Part shown: one piece after another, positions 35,914-45,800 of the stretch
How the letters are laid out: each line of letters begins with the position of its first letter
Numbering within the stretch: the first letter of the stretch is position 1
Assembly (NCBI RefSeq): GCF_046614695.1
Contig: NZ_JBKKHQ010000021.1
Location: forward strand, 1 to 64,000
Direction of reading: 5' to 3'
DNA length: 64,000 nt
DNA from: Pokkaliibacter sp046614695
Lineage (GTDB): Bacteria > Pseudomonadota > Gammaproteobacteria > Pseudomonadales > Balneatricaceae
The notes under the pieces: model-generated
The model's database searches: none
What the model was told of the DNA's origin: nothing
Seen by the model: the letters and a program-made list of their open reading frames with translations, nothing else
Made by a program: the position numbers and the translations under genes

Positions 35914-38076
35914 ATGTTCAGGATTCCCTTCGGTTCACGCCATGCGGACTTCGCAACCCGGCTCAGCCGGGAAATTGCCCGCGCGGACCAGCAGCCGGCA
36001 CAGGTGTCCGGTGGCGAAGGCAAAGACCGTATCAGTGATTCCCAACTGCGGGATCTGATCCACTCGCCGCAGCTGGAAACCTCGGAGAAGGTCGACGGTT
36101 TTGCCCACGTGGCTTTTCATCAGCAGCATTTCAGCGTCGAGCAGCGCCTGAGTTATGCCCGGCTGCTCGCTGAGTTGGTCGACAGTGTGCGTCTGGGTTT
36201 TGATGAGCGTAAAAGCCTGCTCGGCGCGCTCTATCATCTGGGGCGCGAGCATCCGCTGCCGGCAGGTCATCCTCTCGGGCATGAGTTGATCGAAAGCGAG
36301 CGTAACCTGCGCCTGCGGCTGGGTCACAGTCCGCTGACGGACATGCCCAAGGATCTCTACCAGGAAATGACCGAGCAGGGCGCCTTGCCGTCTCAGGCCT
36401 TAAGTGCGCTCGCGACTGTTGAGCCGCAGCTGCAGCAGAGCATGCCACCGGAGGTGCGAAAGCGCAGCGAGGCACAGCAGGAGGTCGACAAGGCACTCGG
36501 TACGTTACGTGGCATCAGGCCAGCCGATACGCAGGACTATCGCGACATGCTGCGTGATACCCTGCACAGCCTGTCGACGCAGGTCATCGCCCTGGACCGG
36601 CCCGACCGTGATTGCTCCCGGCTTGCGGCCAGCGAACGTTCCCCGCGCAGTCAGCTGATCAGTGCGCTCATTCGTGAGCAGGCGCAGGAGCCAAAAACCC
36701 AGCCTCATATTCTCTTCCCGCTCTTACTGGAAGTGCGCGCATTGCCACGCAGCCAGCAAACGGAACTGCTGGAAGATGCCCTGATGGCCATGCAGGCCAG
36801 CAAAAAACCGGAAGGGCTGCACTTTATTCAGCAGATGCTGGAGCGCTTGCCGACCTTGGATCAGCAGCGTTTGTATAATCGCTACCCTCATGAGCCACGG
36901 GCGCTGGAAATCGGCGGTTTGCATCCGGCGCAGGTTCACCAGCAGGCCGGTGCCGTCTTTCGACAGCTGGAAAGCGTGCTGACTAGCGGCCAGGCCGAAC
37001 GCGCAACGGCGCCGATCATGGAAGCCTTGCTGGGCATGGCCAACTCACCTTTTGTGCGCCACCTGCAGCCGCCACTCGACCCTCGTGCACTGGTGCGCCA
37101 CAGTATCGCGGCCCTGCCGGGTATTGCCGATGACGATAAACCGCTGATGATGCAGCAGCTGAGTCAGGCGATTACCACCCTGTTACCCGCTGAGGCACAG
37201 CAGCCTTTACTAAAAGCACTGGCTGCGACGGCGGATGCCCTTTCGCCACGGCAGCAGGTACAGCTGCAGGCACCCTTTATTGCCTTGCTGACCGACATCA
37301 CGGAGCAGCACAGGATTGCCAGGCGCTGTCTGGCCACCCTGCAGGCCACCGCTTCGCCGGTCGACAAGCTGGAGATGATCAAACAAATCGCTGAGCCTTT
37401 ACCGGCGATGAACGCTTTCTGCCGGGAAAAAGGCATCGATCAGCCCTTCTTTCAAAAAGCGCTGGAGCAGCTGGTGCGTGAGGCTCGCGGATTACCGCAC
37501 CACACGGTGAGTCCGAAACTGACCGATGCGCTGGTACAGGCCTATAACCAGCATGCGGAAGGTGATCCGGGGTTATTTCGCGAGATACTGGCGCTGATTG
37601 ACCTGGCCGGACGCAGCGGGATGCGCTATCCGGAGGAACCTCATGTCGGCCAGCAGCGTCCTCAGTTTCACTCGGAGGAGCCGGTGGACCATCGGCGCAG
37701 TCAGGCCAATGAAGCCATGCGTGATTTTCTGCGCCAGTCGGACAGCCAAACCCGGCTGGATTACCTCGGACACGGGTTTTCTCTGCTGGGCGGAATGCGG
37801 AGTCAGGAGCGTTTTCTGGTGGATTTCCACCTGCAACTGGATCTGGTCAGCAGGCTGGGGTTGCGCGAAGCCTCCACGGCACCGCAACTAAAGACCCTTG
37901 CCAGTGTCTTCAGTGATGCCCTCGGTGTGCTGCGCCAGCAGGATATTCCCCGTGAGGCCAAGAACCGCCTGACGCAGGCGCTGCGTGAAGAAGAGACGCG
38001 CCTGCTGCCAGCCAAATACCATCACCGGTCGGATTTTCGTGGCCATATCTATGACTTCCTGGCCCGGGTCAAGTAG
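35914..38076 (+). CDS. Tandem paralogue 3, candidate Hrp-regulated effector (720 aa)
   Basis: Unknown family. The ATG at 35914 follows GGGGAGAGG at good distance; a GTG two codons earlier is too close to it. The N terminus is basic and amphipathic (FRIPFGSRH) and reads into the family element LSREIARAD. N-domain about 45-112 (IHSPQLETSEKVDGF), F-box-like segment about 141-172 (MPKDLYQEM ... ALPSQALSAL), central SERSPRSQLISALI and ALPRSQQTELLEDALMAMQ. The C-terminal block is LTDALVQAYNQHAEGD ... RLDYLGHGFSLL, then EEETRLLPAKYHHRSDFRGHIYDFL. No separate promoter was seen, so it likely shares the transcript of paralogue 2. Confidence 0.75.
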   Translation: MFRIPFGSRHADFATRLSREIARADQQPAQVSGGEGKDRISDSQLRDLIHSPQLETSEKVDGFAHVAFHQQHFSVEQRLSYARLLAELVDSVRLGFDERKSLLGALYHLGREHPLPAGHPLGHELIESERNLRLRLGHSPLTDMPKDLYQEMTEQGALPSQALSALATVEPQLQQSMPPEVRKRSEAQQEVDKALGTLRGIRPADTQDYRDMLRDTLHSLSTQVIALDRPDRDCSRLAASERSPRSQLISALIREQAQEPKTQPHILFPLLLEVRALPRSQQTELLEDALMAMQASKKPEGLHFIQQMLERLPTLDQQRLYNRYPHEPRALEIGGLHPAQVHQQAGAVFRQLESVLTSGQAERATAPIMEALLGMANSPFVRHLQPPLDPRALVRHSIAALPGIADDDKPLMMQQLSQAITTLLPAEAQQPLLKALAATADALSPRQQVQLQAPFIALLTDITEQHRIARRCLATLQATASPVDKLEMIKQIAEPLPAMNAFCREKGIDQPFFQKALEQLVREARGLPHHTVSPKLTDALVQAYNQHAEGDPGLFREILALIDLAGRSGMRYPEEPHVGQQRPQFHSEEPVDHRRSQANEAMRDFLRQSDSQTRLDYLGHGFSLLGGMRSQERFLVDFHLQLDLVSRLGLREASTAPQLKTLASVFSDALGVLRQQDIPREAKNRLTQALREEETRLLPAKYHHRSDFRGHIYDFLARVK

Positions 38077-38248
38077 CGTCCGTGGACGTTCTGCGATAAG
38101 GAAGCGCCAGAGGGCTTTGACTGATCCGCGTGATGTAAAGGCGGGTTAACGCCGCCGGTGGGAATCGTAACGTTAAGGTGTCATTGCGTCAGTAAAACGG
38201 GGCAGTTGGGTATTTAGCATCCAACGGGTCGATTTTTTGCAAAAATAA

Positions 38249-38276
38249 TGAACCGAACTGTATTTACTGACACTAA
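38249..38276 (+). promoter_or_regulatory. Near-match hrp box upstream of paralogue 4
   Basis: TGAACC, 15 bases, ACACTAA: one mismatch in each element from GGAACC-N15-CCACNNA. It sits in a 295-bp AT-richer gap, about 95 bases before the ATG of paralogue 4. Alone it would be unconvincing; position and spacing identical to the other copies make it plausible. Confidence 0.4.
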
Positions 38277-38371
38277 TCACTTACTGGCGTCAAAGTTTGC
38301 CTGGTGTATGCATTTCCAGGCCGGTTCAATAGCGCATTTATCAAGGTTTTTTCAGGTATTCAGAGGCTGCT

Positions 38372-40612
38372 ATGGGTCATATTTCTCACCTTGGTCACTC
38401 GCATCTTATTAATTCCACCCTCGCCCGCGAGATGGATCGGCTTAATCATTCCCAGGCGACGGACCAGCCCCAGGAATCAAAGCAGGTCACGGAAAACAGG
38501 CTGAACGAGGTTATTCATAACCCTGAAATTACCAGCCGCGAAAAAATTGATGCCATGGCCACGGTGATAGGCCAGTCGCCTAACCTCAACAGCGCCCAGC
38601 GTCACGCCCTGACCAAAGCCATGTCGGAACTGGCCTCGACCAACGGTCTGAATAATGCCGAAAAGAGCGATATGCGCGGGCTGATGAAAGCCATGATGCA
38701 TAACGCTCCGCTGGAAGGTGGCTCTGATCTCGATAAGGACACCGCCAAGCTGCAATTCAATCTGAGTCGCCAGCTTAAAGACACGGCGGGTGGAGCCTCC
38801 CAGGCCGGGTTCAATCTTCTGGCCTCGCTACCCGGCGACAAGTTCCAGCAGATTACCAGTGGTTTTCTGGATGATCAGAGTCAAAGCAACTTGCGCAAAG
38901 CCGACTCACGTCTGGGAATGCAGGAAGGCGTTCATGTCGCGGCGGATAATCGTGACAACTTCAATGCAGCGATGAAAGCCTTACCTGCTGCCCCGCAGAA
39001 CGACCCCCGTATTGCCAATATGTTGCCAGGCGGTCGCGAGAATGCCGTCGAGGCACAGTGGGCGGCATTGCCTGCTCACCTGGAAAAACTGCCTGCCGAG
39101 TCAAACCCTTCCATCGGCAAGGATGGCAAAGAGCTGCCCGCCAATGAGACCGCCAGTCATGAACGTTCCCTGAGAGGGGCGTTTCTGATGAATGCGCTGA
39201 GTCATGCCGTGAAAAATGGCCAGTTGAGTCAGGCGATGCCTCACCTGATGCCAGCGATGACACAACTCCCCGATGCTCAGCAAGGCGAAGTGCTTGGCGC
39301 TGCCGTCAATGCGATGAAGCAGAGTGGTGATTTCTCAGCGTTGGCTAATCTGCATCACCATGTGCATGAGGAGCTGCGCGCCGGCACTAAACTTGAGGTT
39401 TACGCTGAATACCCCGGTCCTGAGCGTAATCAGGAGATGGCGAGTCAGCTGGGTAACATCGATGACATGCGGGTTCAGGTGGGCGTTCAGACCAATACCA
39501 TCATGCAAAATGTGCATCGTATTGCCCCGGAAAATCAGGCTGCTGCTCTGACCAACATGGTGAAAATCGGCGCTAAAAGTAACTATGGTGTCGAAGCCGG
39601 GCCGCTGGCTCAGCGCGGCGCTGCACAGCTGCCGAATATGTCTGCTGAGCATGCCAAGGCAGCCTTCAATGGCATGAATGAGACCATTGTCGGGCTGAAG
39701 CGTCGGCCTTTGCATCAGGCCCTGGCGGCCCGCGACCTGATCCAGAATCTGGAAAAAACCGATGTGCCCCTCAAAGATCAGGCACTGATGCAGCTGCCAC
39801 TGATGAAGGGTATGGATGGCATTGACCAGAAAGCGCCGATCTTTATTAACGTACTGGGGAACGCCGAGAAACTGGACAACAGCGCGGACCGTGCGGAAGT
39901 GGCTCATGCCATGCTCAAAGACCTGAAGACGCTGAATATTTCCCTGGAAGAAGGCAAGGGCGTTGACCAGCCGCAGTACGCTGTGGCGATGACGGCGATG
40001 ATCGGTCTGGTGAAATCACTGGATGATACAGACCTGACCCCCGAGCTGACGGATGCGCTGGTGGATGCCCACAACTTTCATGCTGAGGGTAACCCCGAGC
40101 ACTATCAGGCAGTGGTTGATATTAAAAAGCGTGCCGCAGATGCCGGTATGGAGCCAGGCAAGAAGATGCCTGAATTCAAAACGGGCGGTGGGCGCGACCA
40201 GAATGTGATGTCGGCTTTTGGCTCTCTGATGGCACTGCAAAAAGCTCACCCGATGCTGATTCCGACATCCCTCCTGCCGGCCTTCCAGATGATGGGCAAG
40301 CTGGGTGCTGATGATCTTAAATTCGCGCTGAATCAGCAGATGGATATGTTCACGCAGATTCCCAAGGAAACCCTGCAGGATTCCATGATGGTGAACTATC
40401 TGGCCAGTGTCTTTGCTCAGACCATGCTGGCGCTGCGCCAGCTGCCTGATTCGGTCAAGGATGTGCGTGACGATGCCATCAACCGTCTGAACATGGCGAT
40501 GGAAAACCTGATTCCGCCCGCCTCGCGCCAGAGCGGTGACTTCCTGCAGATGCTGCATGAATACACCGGCGCCATGGGTACCGCAGGTGGCGGTGCTGAC
40601 AATGAACACTAA
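38372..40612 (+). CDS. Tandem paralogue 4, candidate Hrp-regulated effector (746 aa)
   Basis: Unknown family. The start is ATG 38372 with AGAGG just upstream. The N terminus is His/Ser-rich (MGHISHLGHSHLINS) with no acidic residue until position 20 and Ile at position 4, features reported for Pseudomonas type III effectors. It continues TLAREMDRLNH, the family element. N-domain about 45-112 (IHNPEITSREKIDAM), F-box-like segment about 150-180 (LPGDKFQQITSGFLDDQSQSNL), central NETASHERSLRGAFLMNAL and QLPDAQQGEVLGAAVNAMKQSGDFSALANLHHH. The C-terminal half is more Met-rich than its siblings. It ends at a strong terminator. Confidence 0.75.
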   Translation: MGHISHLGHSHLINSTLAREMDRLNHSQATDQPQESKQVTENRLNEVIHNPEITSREKIDAMATVIGQSPNLNSAQRHALTKAMSELASTNGLNNAEKSDMRGLMKAMMHNAPLEGGSDLDKDTAKLQFNLSRQLKDTAGGASQAGFNLLASLPGDKFQQITSGFLDDQSQSNLRKADSRLGMQEGVHVAADNRDNFNAAMKALPAAPQNDPRIANMLPGGRENAVEAQWAALPAHLEKLPAESNPSIGKDGKELPANETASHERSLRGAFLMNALSHAVKNGQLSQAMPHLMPAMTQLPDAQQGEVLGAAVNAMKQSGDFSALANLHHHVHEELRAGTKLEVYAEYPGPERNQEMASQLGNIDDMRVQVGVQTNTIMQNVHRIAPENQAAALTNMVKIGAKSNYGVEAGPLAQRGAAQLPNMSAEHAKAAFNGMNETIVGLKRRPLHQALAARDLIQNLEKTDVPLKDQALMQLPLMKGMDGIDQKAPIFINVLGNAEKLDNSADRAEVAHAMLKDLKTLNISLEEGKGVDQPQYAVAMTAMIGLVKSLDDTDLTPELTDALVDAHNFHAEGNPEHYQAVVDIKKRAADAGMEPGKKMPEFKTGGGRDQNVMSAFGSLMALQKAHPMLIPTSLLPAFQMMGKLGADDLKFALNQQMDMFTQIPKETLQDSMMVNYLASVFAQTMLALRQLPDSVKDVRDDAINRLNMAMENLIPPASRQSGDFLQMLHEYTGAMGTAGGGADNEH

Positions 40613-40630
40613 GGCCTGATCAGGTCCCGC

Positions 40631-40681
40631 AAGGGCCGGTCTGATGACTCCGCATGCGAGAATCAGTACCGGCCTTTTTTG
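40631..40681 (+). terminator. Terminator after paralogue 4
   Basis: A long hairpin: AAGGgCCGGT and CTGAT on the left pair with ATCAG and ACCGGCCTT on the right, followed by TTTTTTG. It divides the array into two transcript groups, although no clear promoter is seen before paralogue 5. Confidence 0.8.
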
Positions 40682-40754
40682 TTTTAAGGCTAATTCAGCC
40701 CTGCTGACCTTTTTGACGAGCTGCGCATGGACTGCGCCAGGAGAAAGACCGCTC

Positions 40755-42887
40755 ATGACTTTTCGATCCAACGCCCTGACCCAGCATTCTGTCCTGGGAG
40801 CCAATTTGGTCCGGGAAATGGCGCGTCTGGATGTGCGTTCGGATCAGCCCGACAGCAGTGGCAATGCGCCTGCCTCCATGGCACAGCTGAAGGATCAACT
40901 GAGTTCGGTGCATATTGATCTGGGTGAGAAGCTTCATGGGCTCAAGGCGCTGATTCAGGGTGGTCAGCGTCTGAATGCACGCCAGCATGCCCAGTGTCTG
41001 GAACTGCTGGAGGCCATGGCGCAGCAGCCGGGCGCCGGTCACGAGCAGCGTCACGCTGTGCTGGACATGCTGTCGCAGCTGCACCGCAGGCATCCTGTCG
41101 CCAATAGCGACCCGCTCGCCACAGAGATTGCCGGGCAGCGACAGAAGATCGTCGGCCAGCTGATGAAAAGCCCGCTGCTGGCCTCGCCACTGGATGTGAT
41201 TGCGCTGATCACCGAACCAGGTTTGCTCGACTCCAAAAGTCTGCGCGCACTGAGCCTGAGTCATCAGGGCCTGCTGACCGGCTTTTCGCCGCCTGCAGGG
41301 CAGGAAGTGGCGCTGCACCGTCAGCTGTTTGAAGCACTGGACAAGTCGCTGCCCTTTATTGACCAACAGGACCGGCAGGGCTTGCGTCAGCATCTGCAGA
41401 GCCTGAGTCCTGCCTCGCAGGAGATTGCCCGTCCCAGGGATGAGCAGCAAATTCCCATTGGTGAGCGCTCCCTGCAGAGTCTGGGGATGGTTCGCCTGCT
41501 GGAAAGCCGCGCGACACCTGAGAATACCGATTGGCTGATGCGAACCCTGATGCCGGTGGTGGAAGCCCTGCCAGCGGAGCAGCATCCCGAAGTGCTGGCC
41601 GCGATGGCCCACACTATGGATAAGCACAACCGGCCGCTGTATCTCGACAGCGTTGACCGCCTGACCCAGCAGCTGGAGTTGCCGCTACAGGTGGCGGTCA
41701 AAGCGCATTATCCGAGCTTTCAGGTGCGTCCCGACCATGATCCCTATCGTGCGGCAGATATGTCACATCAGCAGGTGCGTACGCAGGCCGAGCGTCAGGC
41801 GGTCATCGTCTGGCAGAACTTCCACACCCGGCCTGAATTTCAGGCAGAAGACTGCCAGGCGCTGTTGTCCTTCTTGGGCAAACACGGCTGCACGGACTGG
41901 GCGCAGGTGATTGGCACCACGCTGGATCGGATGGAGGATATGAGCGAGCCTGATCAGGCGCGCCTGCTGCCTCAGCTGATGGCCCTGAGCCATGGGCATC
42001 GGCCGCCACGCCAGCATCACCAGCTGATGGAAGGTTGTCAGGAATTACTGCAGGGCATGGATACCCACCTGCAGTTTCCTGCGCAGCAACGTTTGCTGCC
42101 ACTGATGCGCATTGAGGATCAGGTCAGTACTCTGCGGGAAATGAACCTGCTGCTCAGTATCACCTCTGATGTGCATGAGCGTCAGCAGGGTATCCGCCAG
42201 TTCAGTGATACCTTGCAGGCCATGTACCGCAATGGCTCCGATTCCAATCAGAACCGCAACATGATGGACAAGTTGCTGGTGCTGGCCTCAAAGCTCCCGG
42301 AAAACCTGCAAACGCCGGCGCTGCTCACCAGTTTGCTGGAAAATCAGCGTCCCTGGGGGCAGTACCAGTCGATGCCTTATGCCAGGATGCTGGGCGTCGT
42401 CGGCAATGCCGCGCGCCTGTGTCAGAACGATAACCAGTTCCGCGATCTGGCTCAGGTGCTGCCGCCCTTTGAAGCCTCGATGCCGGGCGATCATGGCCGC
42501 CTTGAAGCCCAGCGCGAGCTGTTTGGTTTTATCGGCCAGCTACCGGGCTATGCCCGTGTGCACTTTTTGCCCCCGACCCTGACCCAGCTTGGGTATCTGG
42601 AGGATGCCGAATCGGTCATCCGCAATACCCAGGATTTACTTCACACCTTGCGGGAGATTCCTGAAGCCGGGCTGCAATCGACGGCAAGCAGGCAGTCTCT
42701 GGCGGGCTTTTTCAGTGACGCCGCCGAACTCATCAGCCATCATGAAGCATTATCCAAACGCCAGAAGCGTGAGCTGACCCAGGAACTTAAAGCCGAGGAA
42801 AGCCGGTTAGTTCCTGCTGATCTTCGCCACCGCAGCACCTTCCGCGCGCAGGTGTATGACTTTTTCGCCAAAGGAGCCTCCTCATGA
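40755..42887 (+). CDS. Tandem paralogue 5, candidate effector (710 aa)
   Basis: Unknown family. The ATG at 40755 has AGGAG 11 bases upstream and gives a Ser/Asn/Thr-rich, acid-free start (MTFRSNALTQHSVLGANLVREMARL). N-domain about 45-113 (VHIDLGEKLHGLKALI), F-box-like segment about 141-172 (SPLDVIALITEPGLLDSKSLRAL), central PIGERSLQSLGMVRLLE and ALPAEQHPEVLAAMAHTM. The C terminus SHHEALSKRQKRELTQELKAEE then PADLRHRSTFRAQVYDFF closely matches paralogue 2. No hrp box lies in the 142-bp gap before it, so expression may depend on read-through past the terminator. It overlaps paralogue 6 by ATGA. Confidence 0.72.
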   Translation: MTFRSNALTQHSVLGANLVREMARLDVRSDQPDSSGNAPASMAQLKDQLSSVHIDLGEKLHGLKALIQGGQRLNARQHAQCLELLEAMAQQPGAGHEQRHAVLDMLSQLHRRHPVANSDPLATEIAGQRQKIVGQLMKSPLLASPLDVIALITEPGLLDSKSLRALSLSHQGLLTGFSPPAGQEVALHRQLFEALDKSLPFIDQQDRQGLRQHLQSLSPASQEIARPRDEQQIPIGERSLQSLGMVRLLESRATPENTDWLMRTLMPVVEALPAEQHPEVLAAMAHTMDKHNRPLYLDSVDRLTQQLELPLQVAVKAHYPSFQVRPDHDPYRAADMSHQQVRTQAERQAVIVWQNFHTRPEFQAEDCQALLSFLGKHGCTDWAQVIGTTLDRMEDMSEPDQARLLPQLMALSHGHRPPRQHHQLMEGCQELLQGMDTHLQFPAQQRLLPLMRIEDQVSTLREMNLLLSITSDVHERQQGIRQFSDTLQAMYRNGSDSNQNRNMMDKLLVLASKLPENLQTPALLTSLLENQRPWGQYQSMPYARMLGVVGNAARLCQNDNQFRDLAQVLPPFEASMPGDHGRLEAQRELFGFIGQLPGYARVHFLPPTLTQLGYLEDAESVIRNTQDLLHTLREIPEAGLQSTASRQSLAGFFSDAAELISHHEALSKRQKRELTQELKAEESRLVPADLRHRSTFRAQVYDFFAKGASS

Positions 42888-45800
42888 CCATGAACTCCAT
42901 CAGCGGCCGGATGGGCCATTTTACCGCTGAACTGCATCAGGAGTTGGATCATCTCGCTCGTGGTCGCGGGGCTCAGGCGGTTGGACAGCAGCACATCGGT
43001 GAGTCAGGCCTGCAGGCGATGATTCGTGACCCGAATGTCTCCACCAGTGAGAAAATGGATGGTTTTCGCCAGCTGGTGATGCAGCAGCCGCAGTTTAATA
43101 ACGATCAGCGCCAGATGTTGACGCGGCTGATCCGGGACATGGCGACCTCGGGCAATATCTCCCCGCAGGATGCCGCGCAACTGGGCGATGTGCTCTTTAC
43201 CATCGACAAGAAGCATGTGGCGGATAATTTCTCGCCGGCGGCGCTAAACAGCATTATTCAGGATGACATGAGCGCCCGTATGGCGCTGCAGAATCCGCGC
43301 ATGGCGGGTGTGCCTCAGGAAACCATTCAGACCTCGGGCTGGAATCGTGCGGATTTGGGCAGTCTGGCGCGTCAGGCAGGCTTCCGGCAGGGCGATTTTC
43401 AGCTGCCTCCGGCCAATGCCCGTCAGCAGGCACCGCAGCCTTCGTCTTCTTTTGCTCCCCCAGTACAGCAGCACGAACATCAGGCCTATGTGCCTAGCCA
43501 GCATCAGCAGCATACCTCGGCCCAGCTGCCGCCGCTGCGCGATGACCCGGCGCACTATAACGCTGACCCGGAGTCCTTCTATCGCAACGCGCCCGCTCCC
43601 CAGCCGACACCTTCCCATGTGCCCGTTTCCGGACAACCACAGGGGGAAACGTTTTCGCCTATGGAGATCATTCGACGACAGCACGCCGGGCATGCGCGTC
43701 AGCAGAATCGCACCGAGCGGGTCGAAGAAAATTTCTACAACAAGGCGCGTGAGGGGCTGCATGCCATCTGGCAGCCGCACTCCAGCAATGCCATGTCGGT
43801 GCTGCACAAGGCCATGCAAATGGCGCCTGATACGCCGCTGGATCAAAAGCATCCGGGTCTGATGGCCAAACGTGCCTCGCTGGATGATGTCTCTTACCGC
43901 AGCAAGCTGGTGATGGATGCGCTGGATCATCCCAGAGCAGGGCATGTACTGAACCGTGTGCCGGAATTTCTGGCGGTGGTGACGGAATTGCCTGCCTCCC
44001 AGCAGCCACCGGTATTGCGCAAACTGATGGGAATGATGGAGCGTGCCGGGCATTTTCGCGGTATGCACGAGGTCGATGCCCATGTGCGCAATCTGCCCAA
44101 AGAGCAGCAGCTGACCAGTTTCAGTGGCTATCCGAAGACGCCGTTGGCTTACACCGGCAATGGTCTGGAAATGGGCGAGGTTGAACAGCATTTCCTTGCG
44201 ACCCTGCAGAAAGTCACCAGCCAGGAAAACAAGCCCAAGCTGCCCCCGCGCAGAATGAATATTCAGCATGAGTCCGGCCCCGGTAATGGCTTTGTGCCGC
44301 CGCGTCAGACCACGCCGACGCCACCTGCCTCTACTGCACCGGTGCAGCAGCAGGAGGAGGAATACTCCAACACCAATCCACCGCCGGTGCCGCCGAAGCC
44401 CAGTCATCATAATCCGGATGACTTTGTCAGCAGCAGCCGGACCCAATCGCCGCTGCAGCAGACGACTGAGCAGGTCTATCAGTCACCCACGGTGGAAGAT
44501 GAAGTGCCGACGGAGACCGAGCTGCCGCCGGTACCGAAAAAGCCGGACAGTCACTACCAGAGCCCGCTGCAGTCACCACAACAGGAATTCCCACGGCAGC
44601 AATCACCGCTGCAGCGTGAGCCTGCCCGTGCAGAAACGCCGGTATCACCGCGCACCTCAACGCCCATTTCCGGCGCAGAGTTACGCCGTGGCGCCACACC
44701 GCCTGCTCCTCAGGCCAGTCCGGCGAACGTGCAGCGTGAGACTTCCTCAGCGGCGACCCTGTCCCGCCCCCTCACGCCGTCCACGCATACGAACAGGCTG
44801 GGGTCATCCGCTTATACAGCTCCGTTGTCCTCGCAAACCCCGATGGCGGAGAACATCACCGAGCGGCCGTTACCCTCACCTTCACCGGTCTCCACGATGG
44901 CTGCCCCTTCGCCGGTTGCCGGGCAGCAGAGCGCCTTTGCGCCGCCGTCAGCACAGCCTTTTAGCCAGCCCGTGTCAGCGCCGGTGTCTCCGACGATCTC
45001 TCATGCTGAGAGTGAGTCACTGGAGGAGGTGGAGCCGATTGATCTGAGCGCGGTGGCACCGCTATCGACGGTTGAAACGCCAGAGGTTGGGCAGACGGCC
45101 CAGCCGCCGGGCACTATGACCTTCTCGGAAACTGAGCATCCTGAGGTCGCTATTGACCTTCCTGACCTTCGTCAGCAGACGCCGGTTTCCACCCCTGCAC
45201 CTGCGGAGATCTCATCCCAGAGCCGGGCGCAGACTCCGGCCGCGACAGCAAGCTCGTCGAAAGCAACGACTCCTACAGAAACTGCGCCGACAGAAACCAC
45301 GCCACCGCCACGTCCGCTCAGCCCCTTCAGTCAGGCGGAGCAGGAGATTTCTGAAGGTCTGGAACGTATGCCCACGATTGCTTCAGAGCATGTGGCGCCC
45401 TTCCTGAGCCTGATTGGTCGGACTGCGTTGGACCGGCTGCCGCCGGAGCGCCAGGAGAAATTCCTGAATGCCTGTCTGGGGGAGGCGATGAAACTGCCTG
45501 AACTGGCCAGAGCTATGGTGATTACCTCGTTTGCCAGCCATACCCGCGATCCGGAGTTGCGCAGCATGTTCTTCCTGCAAGGGGAGCGGGAGCTGCAGGC
45601 ACTGCAGCAGGAATGCGGGCCGCTGGATGCGGAGCATGAGGTGGATGAGCCAACCCTGCTTAACCTGCTTTCCCAGCGTGAGCTGATGACAGCCATGGCG
45701 CATGAGGTGGCCTCGCTGAACGCTGAAGCCAAAGAGCAGGACTCGCCAGCCTATAAAAAGGCGCTGGATAACCTGATTAACACCGCGGTGGAATTCCCCA

